Assembly: GCF_014803405.1 (NCBI RefSeq)
Contig: NZ_JACYFG010000051.1
Span: 620,001-684,000 of the forward strand
Source: Pelagicoccus enzymogenes
Lineage (GTDB): Bacteria; Verrucomicrobiota; Verrucomicrobiia; Opitutales; Opitutaceae
DNA length: 64,000 bases
Direction: 5' to 3'
Position numbers and translations under genes: made by a program. Below are positions 9,101 to 17,135 of the stretch, piece by piece (the stretch's first letter is position 1; the number at the start of each line of letters is the position of its first letter). Below the pieces are notes generated by a model. The model was not told the origin of the DNA, ran no database searches, and saw only the letters and a program-made list of their open reading frames with translations.

Positions 9101-11272
9101 AGAGACAGGACCTTCAGAGAAGGAAACTCGTTTCTTGAAAGGAGTGGAGAAGCTTGCTGGGGAACGAGTATATCTTGCGGAGGTCGGTAGAGGGCCGATT
9201 GGAGTGAGGGCTGTGCCGGCCAAATAGAGGTCTCCATTTGGTGCTATGTCTACTTCTGTGTTTTTCCATTTAAATCGGTCATCAACTTCGGTGACCACAC
9301 CTTCAGGTGAGACATGCCATAGCCGCTCGCTTCCTGATTCGCTTGGCTGATCTATTTTGTATCCAAATATCACAGTCGAACCGTCATCCGCGTAGCGGTT
9401 TGCGCTTTGGCTAGGCCAGGTATTTGCACTTTGGTAGGGCCGTTCGATGAACTTCTCCGGAGCGTAGTTCTGGTCCAGTTCGCCGTTGATTGAAAATCTA
9501 GCGCCGAGGGGTTTGGCGATTTGGTTATCGCCTATGGTGAGGCTGGGGAAATACAGCCAGTCGCCGACTACCTTCATGAACGCGAGATTTCCGTAGAGGT
9601 TTGGAATCGAGAAGTCCGGGTCTGGAGCTCCCAAGTGAGACATACGACGGACTTCTCTTGGGATATTTGCCCATTTTCCAAGAGTGTAGTAGATATGTTG
9701 TTTCGTGACGCAGAGAATGGCGGTGTCCGGATCGAGGGTGGGGAAGGATTCGTCTACGCTGCCATGAGGGAGGAGTTTGACGACGCCGATCTCCTGTCCC
9801 CATTTGCTTGCTCGCTGCTCGGCAAGCCATTCTCCATTTGGCATTTGAGCCCGGAACCACAATGAAGGGTCGAAGTGAGGTTGGACAGGTAGGCGGGTAC
9901 GGTTTTGGTCGTAGAAAAGGAAGTCGTCGGTAGTGAAAGTGCCGTCGGCTAGCTGAGTAAGCTTGAGGTTGTTGACGGGTTCGAACGATACGCGAATGGT
10001 CCCGTCAATTCGTGCGATGCCGTCTCCCATCAAGAGTTCGCCGCTGTTCGTCCAGCTCGCGGCTTTCGGTTTGCTGATGGAAATTTTGCTTGGGTGGGCT
10101 TCCGCTAGGGTGCCGTTTTCAGAGAGGAAGGCAAAAGCGATTTTCTTGGAATCGGAGCTAGTGCGGCCGGACAGCAGGAGGCCGTTTTGCGTCATGGCTG
10201 CGGAAAAGTAATCGATTGGACCATCATCGGTGAATAATCCGTCCGGATCAAAGTTGAATGCCTCGTCGATCTGGCCGTCTGCTTTCAGTTTTATCACTTG
10301 CGTGAAATCATTTCCGATCTGGTTCCAAGCGCCGGTGACGAAGTAGCCGCCGTCACCAGCAGAGAAGACTTCGCTCTTGTAGTAGACTGAAGCTTGGTTT
10401 GATACGCCGAATGAGCTGTCACGCTTTCCGTCTGCACCAATCTTAGTCGGAAAATATTGGTCGCCGCTTTCGTATAGCAGAAAAATTTCGCCAGTGGGTA
10501 GGCTGCTTATGTGGTATTGGTTGTATTCGAGCTGCTCGTTTCGATAGCCGTAGCGGCTAAATCCCGGGGCAGCTTGGCCGTTTGGCTCCAGCAGCATGAG
10601 GTTTCCGGTCGTCAGAGTAGAGCTGTTGGGGAAGGCGCCGACCGCGAGGATTTTTCCATTCGCAAGGATGTGAACGGCGCGGCAGTAGCCCTCGACTCTG
10701 GGAGCTTTGAAGCTTTCGTCCAAAACGTAGTCTCCCGTTTCGGATCGAACGAGCCTTTGAATCCGGGTGAATTGTTTTCCCGGTTGGCTGGGGTCTGTTT
10801 CCCCGAAGATCTGAAGGAAACGGTTGTCCTTCTGCAGGATGAGACCTTGTTGGTTTGCGATTGTAAGGACCGGCTCGCCGTTTGGGGAGAATTGTATCAC
10901 GGTGTTCCCGTTTAGCCCCAGCTCTGGGGCGACGTTGGTGAAGGAGATGCTTATTGAACCATCGCTGTTGAGTGCGGCTTGATCGGCTTGGGCCTCGAGG
11001 ATTGGAAAACTCAGCGAAAGGGGTTCGAAGTTGCCCTCCGGGCTGAGGATTGCGAGCGAGCCGGAGAATTCTCCGTCGACCGAGTCGAAGCCGCCGACGG
11101 CCAAGTGGGAGCCATCCTCGAGCGCGATAAGTTGCGATGGGATGGCGTCTTGGCGGGACTCGAGTTCAAAGTTCTCGCTGAGTCGGTATGTTTCGGCCAG
11201 GCCCTGGAAGTAGGGAGCCAAGGTGATCAGGCAAATAAGTCTGAACGTCTTTGGGGGGAGAGGGATTCGCAT
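6152..11272 (-). CDS. Giant secreted protein with delta-60-type repeats and Ig-like domains
   Basis: A 1706-residue protein with an N-terminal signal peptide (residues about 5-26, ending GLAETY). Much of it consists of repeats resembling delta-60 or bacterial beta-propeller strands, with recurring phrases such as PNGKILAVGAF, ADGKRDSSFGV and ANGEVDNSF. Two tandem Ig-like domains lie near residues 700-870 (WLKDGTEIPGANAPQLDF and WYVDGLPIEGANTPVLEF, each ending in AGTYQ/GTYR). A third lies near 1550-1630 (YQWTHNGNLIPQ, ENAGSYQVTV). The C-terminal 60 residues resemble those of the next gene and other verrucomicrobial secreted proteins (FELVISEDLKAWQ ... FFVKLW). It is probably extracellular or surface-bound; no catalytic motif was found. 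It starts 23 bp after the RCC1-type gene, suggesting one transcript. Confidence 0.75.
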   Translation of the reverse strand: MRIPLPPKTFRLICLITLAPYFQGLAETYRLSENFELESRQDAIPSQLIALEDGSHLAVGGFDSVDGEFSGSLAILSPEGNFEPLSLSFPILEAQADQAALNSDGSISISFTNVAPELGLNGNTVIQFSPNGEPVLTIANQQGLILQKDNRFLQIFGETDPSQPGKQFTRIQRLVRSETGDYVLDESFKAPRVEGYCRAVHILANGKILAVGAFPNSSTLTTGNLMLLEPNGQAAPGFSRYGYRNEQLEYNQYHISSLPTGEIFLLYESGDQYFPTKIGADGKRDSSFGVSNQASVYYKSEVFSAGDGGYFVTGAWNQIGNDFTQVIKLKADGQIDEAFNFDPDGLFTDDGPIDYFSAAMTQNGLLLSGRTSSDSKKIAFAFLSENGTLAEAHPSKISISKPKAASWTNSGELLMGDGIARIDGTIRVSFEPVNNLKLTQLADGTFTTDDFLFYDQNRTRLPVQPHFDPSLWFRAQMPNGEWLAEQRASKWGQEIGVVKLLPHGSVDESFPTLDPDTAILCVTKQHIYYTLGKWANIPREVRRMSHLGAPDPDFSIPNLYGNLAFMKVVGDWLYFPSLTIGDNQIAKPLGARFSINGELDQNYAPEKFIERPYQSANTWPSQSANRYADDGSTVIFGYKIDQPSESGSERLWHVSPEGVVTEVDDRFKWKNTEVDIAPNGDLYLAGTALTPIGPLPTSARYTRSPASFSTPFKKRVSFSEGPVSLEVTIVDFLPDSIVWLKDGTEIPGANAPQLDFDHLDASHAGTYQIRIQSVDTTITSNPIRLLPPKAPHFLTHPHDSDASSFGSLILKASVDGAPYPELQWYVDGLPIEGANTPVLEFDEIGLQDIGTYRLRSKNSIGTQWSKPAIVSVNDIVPQIEKKFDVGRESPLYASSIIPSPNGGYYIQSLEDSLPPIRKIRTDYVNEEGEMTIDWSKDRIPAGYDSLNFCPFTGTHFALLTEFVPGGSGDTITHFTRLTPQGMPDTAFGVHRFDSNMYSVIAFRQWPDGNVWVDDGSTALEISNSGTVTPLPRIEQFVGGMPPWTFIHPLSMRIADDTYTLTRPNTHWLIRLGADGKSLPGSDIIDIGYSPLVTQILGIWANGTQLKHDPVAQTLSGSTFEGEELWNLNITGWTIPTNNIFAVKSADGTRLSIIAHAELDPKSARIFWVESDGTNNFHDSKTFDGLHSYRQIVGLKNNAFALHGLADPQGTKERVVFINSDSNPSEPTKLVRLETAYLGEPTAALDGQNLFLPITGEHVDGTLTGPILKLDAAGNIDSSYFASLPESALPATKALCPLPQGYLAVLRGENYGYEYELHVLDPVGNPVSYRDLGTIYQSPPKLIYHPYSNTGFLVVSIEPNSGESVRFDRYLIDGTLDPDYQHGVKKVQNNYTMVTSDSLGRVYLYRRQFNQTPAAVIRVNANGEVDNSFTLDPSLSQIEAIAIDRSDRLLIAGTQLLRLSNNGAIAPGFAVQIDAISASDQFGALPNGDVIVRNKRFDQNGVFVRSYGVSSRTLSGTLFNERVATVTYDPQTNQSSLHLISLSGPPKIQNQPRGQSVPIGFPLTFAINASEKPGLNYQWTHNGNLIPQETSSRLSFNSVHAENAGSYQVTVSWDEGSLTLPEFELITTTATPYGQNVPPLSFQLTEAGIEYSWVNEIEQSFELVISEDLKAWQIAPFPSSAEQRTQKAIAQFKDLPPNFFVKLWISP

Positions 11273-11295
11273 GGCGAGGTGGATTGCGGTGCTTC

Positions 11296-14031
11296 TTAGG
11301 GAGTTACGAGTTGAAGGAAGATGGGGATACCTTCCTCATCGTACGGGGAGATGGTTTGGAGCGTTCCCTTGCTGAGCTTCATGGCCTGATAGTTCGGATG
11401 ACGGATCCAGTTTTCGAGATCCCGGCTGAAGCGGACGAAGTAATGTTGACCTTCGGGGACTTGGAAGGAGCAAATTGGCGTTAGGTCTTGCTGGTTGGCG
11501 AGGACGCTGAATTGCGTTTTCAGAGGACCTTGTCCGAGCGGTTTGGCGATGGTAAAGCTTCCGCCGACGGAGATCCAACCGAGTGCGCCGTCGTGATCTT
11601 CATTGATGGGAACGAGGTCATAGAAGTTCCCGAAGGGGATAATATCTCCGTTCGCTCTCAGAGCGTAGCCTCCTGCCCAGTTCAGGCTGATATCGATGAT
11701 GTCGTTCGGACTGGGACCGATCGTCGAGATGAGGCCCCAAGGCTTTACGGTGCCGTCCTCTCGCAAAGCGACTGAGTAATCGAGGGACGCCTCGATGGCG
11801 ACGACTTTTCCGAGTTCGTCATGAATGATCAGCGGTCCGTCTTCGCCCCATTCGGCTACTCGGCCATCTGCGAAAAGTGCAAGGCTACGGCGCTCGCCGC
11901 ATGCGATTGCGACGGCCGGTTCGGGAAGTTGGGGCACTGTGATTTGAGTGCGGGTAAAATCCTCCCAAGCGAGCACCGTGCCGTCCTCCTTTAGGGCCAT
12001 GAAGTGGTCTCCTTGGGCCTTGATTGATATGATGTTTTGCAGGGAGTCGGGGCTTTGCCAGAGGGCGCTATCGAGGCTCCAGATCGAGACTCGCCCATCT
12101 GAATGGAGAGCGTAGTTAATGCCGCTCCCGGCGGCCACGCTCACAACGTCCGTCAAAGTGACCTTCGACTCTAGTGGGCGATCTGACCAAACGAAGGTGG
12201 TTCCATCTTGTTTTAGCGCGAGTATGTGGTTCGAGCCAGCAGCGACTATTGCGACGCCGTTGGCTCCAGGAGGGGAGTCGAGAAGGCTGTGGTTTTGAGG
12301 GCCGTAGCCGAGAAGGCTAACGAGGTCGACGAAACGAATCGTCTCAATGCTGTCAGCGAAGCCGTCAGCAACGCAACGAGCCCTCAGCTGAAAGGATGAT
12401 TCATAGGGAATCGGGTTTTCGTAGATAGGGGAATCGGAACTGGGTTTCGAGCCGTCCAATGTGTAGTGTATCGCTCCCGAGGCGTTAGGGTTCGTGAGGC
12501 TTATTTGGCCGCCACTCGATTGGCTTCGCGAATCGTCGAAATCGGTAGAGGGGGGCAGGAGGATTGGAAGAAAAACGGCTTGAAGGTTTAGTGCTTCGTT
12601 TAGGCGGATATTGAGTGGGTTCTCTGATGATTGCAGATCGCCTTCCCAGCGGTGAAACCCAAATCCTGGGGCGGGGATCGCGACAAGTTTAAGAGTCTCC
12701 GATTCTTGGAAGTTGCTCTTTTGTTTGGAGCGGCGGACATGCCCCCTGCTTGCGTCGAAAGAGAGTGAGAGCTGATGGGGCTGGCTAGCTGCTTCACGCT
12801 GCGCGGCGATGCCGTAGTGCTCGGCATCAATGGCGATGACTTTGTCTAGACGAGAATCAGGTTGGAGAGAGCTGCTGAGAGGCCAACTTACGATGGTACC
12901 ATCCGCACGAAGGCCGAAGCTCGTGTCGTATGAGACCGCTATGTCGACTATGTCAGTCCAGGAACCGACAGCAGCCTTGAATTCGGGCGTCGCGGCATAG
13001 CCACCCCAGCCCAGTACGGTCCCGTCCGCTTTGAGAGCTAGGGAGTGGTTGTTGCCGAAAGCGAAGTCGATGGCTCCTTCAATGCCGCTGGGCAAGGACT
13101 CATCGCGCCAATTACCGCTGCCCCATGCCCTGATACTGCCGTCCTCCAAAATGCCGACGGCGAAAGCATCGTCCGCCACGATGTGAATAAGGTTGGCAAG
13201 GTGTCGTGGAGGTTCGAGCGACCAGTTCCGAGCAGAGCCGCCCCATGCCCTAGCCTTTCCGTCGCGCAAAAGGGCTATGGCGGCATCTTCTGCTGCTACG
13301 ATCGAAACGACGTTATCCAGTCCCTCGGGAGGAGTTATCTTGGAAGTATCCAAATAGTCAGAGTTTCCCCAAGTATTGACTTTACCTGCTTCGCTAAGGG
13401 TAACTAGGAAGTGCGAACCGGCCGCGATTTCAGCCACCTTTCCGAGCCCTGCCGGTGGTTGGGGAGTCCGGTCGAATGTGGTCTGCCTCTGCACTACCGT
13501 TCCATCCGTTTTCAGTGCCAGCACACCGTCCGAAAACGCGGTGACAAGATCGACGTTAGCTTGAAGTGCGGCCGTATCCAGTTCTTGGATAGTGTTCCAA
13601 GCCTCAAGCTCCTCAATCTTCAGAAATCGGGCCTCGGAGACGATGCTCTCCAAGCCGCTGGTACTTTTCGTGATTGCTCGGACTATGGTAGATTTATCTA
13701 AATCGAAAGGTCCGGTATAGGTTTTTCTGCTGCTAGTGACTCCCTCTGTTTCGAGCGTGTAGTGTATCGAGCTCTCGGAGTCGTGAATGCCAAGGCTGAC
13801 TGTCACCGAGTCGTAGAATTTTCCTGAAGAAGGAGAAATTTCAGGTTGCGTCACGACTTCCTGAGCTCGCGAATCAGCCAAGGATATTGAAAACAGAATG
13901 GCTATTTTAGCTAAGTAACCAGCTTGCCGAAGGGCTTGGCGGAATCTGGAACAGCTCGGGGGATTAAGTACTTCCATGATCGTATCAAATACGTACCCAC
14001 GATCCGTTGGTAGATTTACCGAAGATGACAA
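11296..14031 (-). CDS. Secreted RCC1-repeat protein with chitobiase C-terminal-like domains
   Basis: A 911-residue protein. Two CHB_HEX_C-like beta-sandwich modules, SSGKFYDSVTVSLGIHDSES...IHYTLE (about 65-135) and ASGAIHYTLDGSKPSSDSP (about 515-580), precede two blocks of RCC1-type propeller repeats with the typical LKADGTVLGWG, LREDGTVKPWG and LHSDGRVSIW motifs. A Pro-free linker contains a TQA-type segment (FDASRGHVRRS...GFHRWEGDL) typical of bacterial repeat (Big-like) modules. The signal peptide lies at residues 36-57 (IAILFSISLADSRAQE); Met19 (13977) is an equally possible start. The C-terminus (FVRFSRDLENWIRHPN) resembles that of the next gene. It is likely a surface or secreted binding protein of unknown ligand. 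Confidence 0.75.
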   Translation of the reverse strand: MSSSVNLPTDRGYVFDTIMEVLNPPSCSRFRQALRQAGYLAKIAILFSISLADSRAQEVVTQPEISPSSGKFYDSVTVSLGIHDSESSIHYTLETEGVTSSRKTYTGPFDLDKSTIVRAITKSTSGLESIVSEARFLKIEELEAWNTIQELDTAALQANVDLVTAFSDGVLALKTDGTVVQRQTTFDRTPQPPAGLGKVAEIAAGSHFLVTLSEAGKVNTWGNSDYLDTSKITPPEGLDNVVSIVAAEDAAIALLRDGKARAWGGSARNWSLEPPRHLANLIHIVADDAFAVGILEDGSIRAWGSGNWRDESLPSGIEGAIDFAFGNNHSLALKADGTVLGWGGYAATPEFKAAVGSWTDIVDIAVSYDTSFGLRADGTIVSWPLSSSLQPDSRLDKVIAIDAEHYGIAAQREAASQPHQLSLSFDASRGHVRRSKQKSNFQESETLKLVAIPAPGFGFHRWEGDLQSSENPLNIRLNEALNLQAVFLPILLPPSTDFDDSRSQSSGGQISLTNPNASGAIHYTLDGSKPSSDSPIYENPIPYESSFQLRARCVADGFADSIETIRFVDLVSLLGYGPQNHSLLDSPPGANGVAIVAAGSNHILALKQDGTTFVWSDRPLESKVTLTDVVSVAAGSGINYALHSDGRVSIWSLDSALWQSPDSLQNIISIKAQGDHFMALKEDGTVLAWEDFTRTQITVPQLPEPAVAIACGERRSLALFADGRVAEWGEDGPLIIHDELGKVVAIEASLDYSVALREDGTVKPWGLISTIGPSPNDIIDISLNWAGGYALRANGDIIPFGNFYDLVPINEDHDGALGWISVGGSFTIAKPLGQGPLKTQFSVLANQQDLTPICSFQVPEGQHYFVRFSRDLENWIRHPNYQAMKLSKGTLQTISPYDEEGIPIFLQLVTP

Positions 14032-14134
14032 ATCAATTGATGACAGATTGTTCGTTTTTAGACGAACGGATCGTCCGAAATCGTTCGCACCCTAAGAGAC
14101 CACGGACGTTTCGAAGTCTTTGCTCCACCCTCTA

Positions 14135-15148
14135 CTAGATAGTCTCACCGCTTTTAAGGCGGTTGGTTGCGTCCTCTATCTCCTGCCAGCGGAAGAGGGT
14201 GCTTTGCTCTTTTTTGAGGGCTTTCCAGAGCTGCTTGTCGTCGCGCTTTTGCAGCTCGAGGTCGCGCAGGCCGGCGGCGTCGCAGCTGAGCAGGCGGGTG
14301 TAGCCTTTGAATTGGCGGGGTCGGCCGATGAGGCGGGAGGCGGCCGGGGCCTGGGGGCGATCGGTTGAGGCCGGAAGGCTTTTGTTGGAGAGGGCGAGGA
14401 AGCTGTAGGGGAGGCTACGGAGGTCGATTTCCATGGTTTGGGCGAAGCGGGACCAGAATCCTTCGGTGAAGGCTTCGACAGGGGGCTTGCCAAAGAAGTG
14501 GCACCAGTGGCGCTGGTTTTCCTCCTTCAGCATAGGGCAGGCGTCGCAGTGGGTGCAGGGGGCTTCGATTTGGAATTCGTTCCGGAGGGCTTCGCGTTGG
14601 GCAATGACTTTGCGGCTGGAGGCATGGTCGCCAGGCTCGACGAAGATGATTTGGGCGGCGCTCTGCAGCTGCTCGGAGAGCTGTTGTTGGGCTTCGTAAC
14701 CGAGCTCGTTGAGGGCGTGAGAGACGAGGATTAGTGAATTGTGAATGGGGAATTGCGAAGTGGGGGCGGGGGCGGGGGCGATTTCGACTTCGAGGCTGGG
14801 ATAGGCGTCTTGGATGGTTTTTTGGGCGAAGCGGCAGGCGAGGGCGGAGTGGTCCCAGAGCTGGACCTTGTCGAAGGCGTCGGGGCCGAAGAAGTCGAGG
14901 ACGCGGAGGGCGGCGATGCCGGAGCCGCAGCCCCAGTCGAAGAGGCTGCGGGAGCGGAGCTGGAAACCGGCTTGGGCAGCGAGGGCGAGGGCGTTGTCCC
15001 ATTTCCAGCCGATGCGGGCGGCGAAGGTGGCGTGGTAGTGGGCGAGGTCGTCTTCGCTTTGCCAATAGACGCCGGAGTTGGCTCCGCTTTGGAGGAAGCG
15101 GGAGCGGAGGCGGTCGAGGGTTTCCCAGTTGATGTCGGTCTCTTGCAT
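14135..15148 (-). CDS. Rsm22-like SAM-dependent methyltransferase
   Basis: A 337-residue protein with a Rossmann methyltransferase core: SAM motif I is LFDWGCGSGIA (residues 69-79) and the post-core strand is LILVSHALNEL. A cysteine cluster, CTHCDAC (Cys198, 201, 204) with WCHF (Cys216), matches the metal or Fe-S site of the Rsm22/mitochondrial ribosome assembly family. Homologues act on, or assist assembly of, the small ribosomal subunit, though activity is unproven in bacteria. The frame is open a further 36 codons upstream, but that stretch translates a REP-like element (KQERACHAIPRH), so the ATG at 15148 (MQETDINWETL) is the credible start. It is divergent from the ABC transporter gene. 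Confidence 0.75.
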   Translation of the reverse strand: MQETDINWETLDRLRSRFLQSGANSGVYWQSEDDLAHYHATFAARIGWKWDNALALAAQAGFQLRSRSLFDWGCGSGIAALRVLDFFGPDAFDKVQLWDHSALACRFAQKTIQDAYPSLEVEIAPAPAPTSQFPIHNSLILVSHALNELGYEAQQQLSEQLQSAAQIIFVEPGDHASSRKVIAQREALRNEFQIEAPCTHCDACPMLKEENQRHWCHFFGKPPVEAFTEGFWSRFAQTMEIDLRSLPYSFLALSNKSLPASTDRPQAPAASRLIGRPRQFKGYTRLLSCDAAGLRDLELQKRDDKQLWKALKKEQSTLFRWQEIEDATNRLKSGETI

Positions 15149-15183
15149 GTGGTGCGAATTCGAGGGGGAAGAGTGGTGACGAG

Positions 15184-15207
15184 GAATCGCGTGACAAGCA
15201 CGCTCCT
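15184..15207 (-). repeat. REP-like element, type B
   Basis: GAATCGCGTGACAAGCACGC followed by TCCT on the + strand; it matches the in-gene copy at 20440 over 22 bases. It sits between the divergent methyltransferase and ABC transporter genes, 36 bp from the chosen methyltransferase start. Confidence 0.8.
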
Positions 15208-15269
15208 GTTTAAATTCACGGTTCGGGGCTTGTGTTGAAGCGTCGGGGCCTCTCAATCGTTCAGGTTTT

Positions 15270-17006
15270 ATGAAGACGATTTGGAGAGTTTCGAGCTACT
15301 TGTTCCGTTACAAGGCGATGTTTTGGGGTACGATTGCCTTGGCGATCGGGAGCATGGGCTTCTACTTGGTTTTTCCCTCGGTGGCGGGAACGATTGTGGA
15401 ACGCTTGGAGACGCGCGAATCTCTGGACGGCTATTGGATGCTGGTGTTGGGCCTCGTGGGCTGTTTCGCGATGCGGGAGGTGCTTAACTCCTTGCGTATC
15501 CGTTTGAACAACATTTTGGAGCAGAAGGTCTTGGTGGATATTCGACGGGACTTGCATTCCAAGCTGCTGAACTTGCCGGTGCGCTATTTCGATACGCGGA
15601 AGAGCGGAGACATTGCGTCGCGTGTGATTGACGACGTGCAGAACGTGGAGCGAGTGATCCTTGACGGTACGGAGCAAGGCAGCACCGCTGTGCTGACTTT
15701 GCTGGGAGTGACGACTTTGATGTTCGTCACGGAGCCGCGTCTGGCGCTTTTGATGATAGCCCCGATTCCAGTGATGATCATCTTGTCGCGGTTTCACTTC
15801 AAGTCGCAGAGCGTGAACTGGCGCAAGGTGAGAGAGGCTTCGGGAGAATTGAATTCTCTGCTTATAGAAGACATCCAAGGAAATCGCTTGATCAATTCCT
15901 TCGCATTGAAGGACCGCGAGCGGGCGCGTTTCGACGAGAAGTGCGAGGAGTTGCGTCGTTACACGCTCAAGGGCATGTTTCGCTGGTCGCTGCACGGCCC
16001 GGTCAATGGTTTCATTGTCAGCCTCGGCACTGTCGCTGTGGTCGGCTACGGAGGCTACCTCACTTTCGCGGAACCCGAGAATTTTGGATACGGTGACTTG
16101 GTGACTTTTTTGCTGTATTGTTACATGCTGTATCAGCCACTTACGTTGATTTCCTCGCTCAACAACATGCTGGCGACGGGGAAAGCTTCGGCGGAGCGTG
16201 TCTTCGATTTGCTCGACTTCGATATCGATATCCAGGATCCGGATACGCCTAAGCCGTTCCCCGCAGCTCCGCTCAAGGTTCAGTTCGATGCGGTGGACTT
16301 CACCTACTCGGAGCGGGCGAACTTGTTGAGCGACTTTTCGCTGATCATGCCGGAAGGCAAGGTGACGGCTTTGGTCGGTCACACGGGGGCGGGCAAGTCG
16401 ACGGTGGCAAACCTGCTGCAGCGCTACTATGACGTGAGCGAGGGTTCGGTGTCGATTGGGGGAGTGGATGTGCGGGATCTTTCGTTGAAGTCGCTACGCT
16501 CGAACATCGGCATGGTGGCTCAGGATCCGTTCCTCTTCGATGGATCGGTGCGGGATAATCTTTTGTTGGCTCGGGAGGATGCCTCTGAGGCTGACTTGAT
16601 TCAGGCTCTAGAAGGCGCTTGCGCCTGGGAATTCGTATCCAAGCTTCCGGACGGTATGGATACCTTGATCGGGGAACGTGGCATTCGTCTGAGCATGGGG
16701 GAGAAGCAGCGTCTCACCATTGCTCGTGTGATCTTGCGCAATCCGCCGCTTGTCATTTTGGACGAAGCGACGTCGGCGGTGGATACTCTGACGGAGGCGA
16801 AAATTCAGGCGGCGGTGGACAACCTGGTCAAGGAACGCACGACCTTGGTGATCGCTCACCGCCTCTCGACGGTGTTGAAAGCGGACAAGATCGTGGTCTT
16901 GGACCAGGGACGTATCATCGAAACGGGTACGCACGACGAGCTGATCCATATCGACGGGCATTATGCCAACCTGTGGAAGGTGCAAACGGACTTGATCGCC
17001 GAGTAG
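15270..17006 (+). CDS. ABC exporter, fused permease and ATPase (MsbA-like half transporter)
   Basis: A 578-residue type IV ABC exporter half-molecule that should dimerise in the inner membrane. Residues 1-310 hold the six-helix membrane domain and residues 335-578 the nucleotide-binding domain. Visible motifs are Walker A GHTGAGKST (370-378), Q-loop AQDP, Walker B LVILDE (494-499) and H-loop His530. The signature motif is LSMGEKQR (474-481) rather than the usual LSGGQ: the first Gly is Met and the Gln is Glu-Lys shifted. It is still followed by the normal RLTIARV, so activity is plausible. Substrate unknown; lipid, lipopolysaccharide precursor or drug export are the usual roles. Confidence 0.9.
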   Translation: MKTIWRVSSYLFRYKAMFWGTIALAIGSMGFYLVFPSVAGTIVERLETRESLDGYWMLVLGLVGCFAMREVLNSLRIRLNNILEQKVLVDIRRDLHSKLLNLPVRYFDTRKSGDIASRVIDDVQNVERVILDGTEQGSTAVLTLLGVTTLMFVTEPRLALLMIAPIPVMIILSRFHFKSQSVNWRKVREASGELNSLLIEDIQGNRLINSFALKDRERARFDEKCEELRRYTLKGMFRWSLHGPVNGFIVSLGTVAVVGYGGYLTFAEPENFGYGDLVTFLLYCYMLYQPLTLISSLNNMLATGKASAERVFDLLDFDIDIQDPDTPKPFPAAPLKVQFDAVDFTYSERANLLSDFSLIMPEGKVTALVGHTGAGKSTVANLLQRYYDVSEGSVSIGGVDVRDLSLKSLRSNIGMVAQDPFLFDGSVRDNLLLAREDASEADLIQALEGACAWEFVSKLPDGMDTLIGERGIRLSMGEKQRLTIARVILRNPPLVILDEATSAVDTLTEAKIQAAVDNLVKERTTLVIAHRLSTVLKADKIVVLDQGRIIETGTHDELIHIDGHYANLWKVQTDLIAE

Positions 17007-17095
17007 AATTTGCCCACGAAGGGCACTAAGCTTCACGAAGAGTGGCAGAGTAGATGAAACTGCCTTCGGCCTTTTTCGTTTTTGGGGACGCGTTT

Positions 17096-17122
17096 GGGCG
17101 GCTTCGGAGAAGCCGCGCCACC
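17096..17122. repeat. REP-like palindrome, type D
   Basis: An 8-bp inverted repeat GCGGCTTC/GAAGCCGC (17098-17105, 17109-17116) with a 3-nt loop, followed by GCCACC. It has the same size and ending (GTGG on the minus strand) as the other palindromes here. It lies between two convergent genes and could also help termination. Confidence 0.6.
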
Positions 17123-17135
17123 AGGTCGCGGTTTT

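Noticed and set aside
15261-16382. 373-codon frame opposite the ABC transporter
   Set aside because: It is antisense to a gene with complete ABC motifs, has no recognisable domain and an abnormal His/Arg/Gln content.
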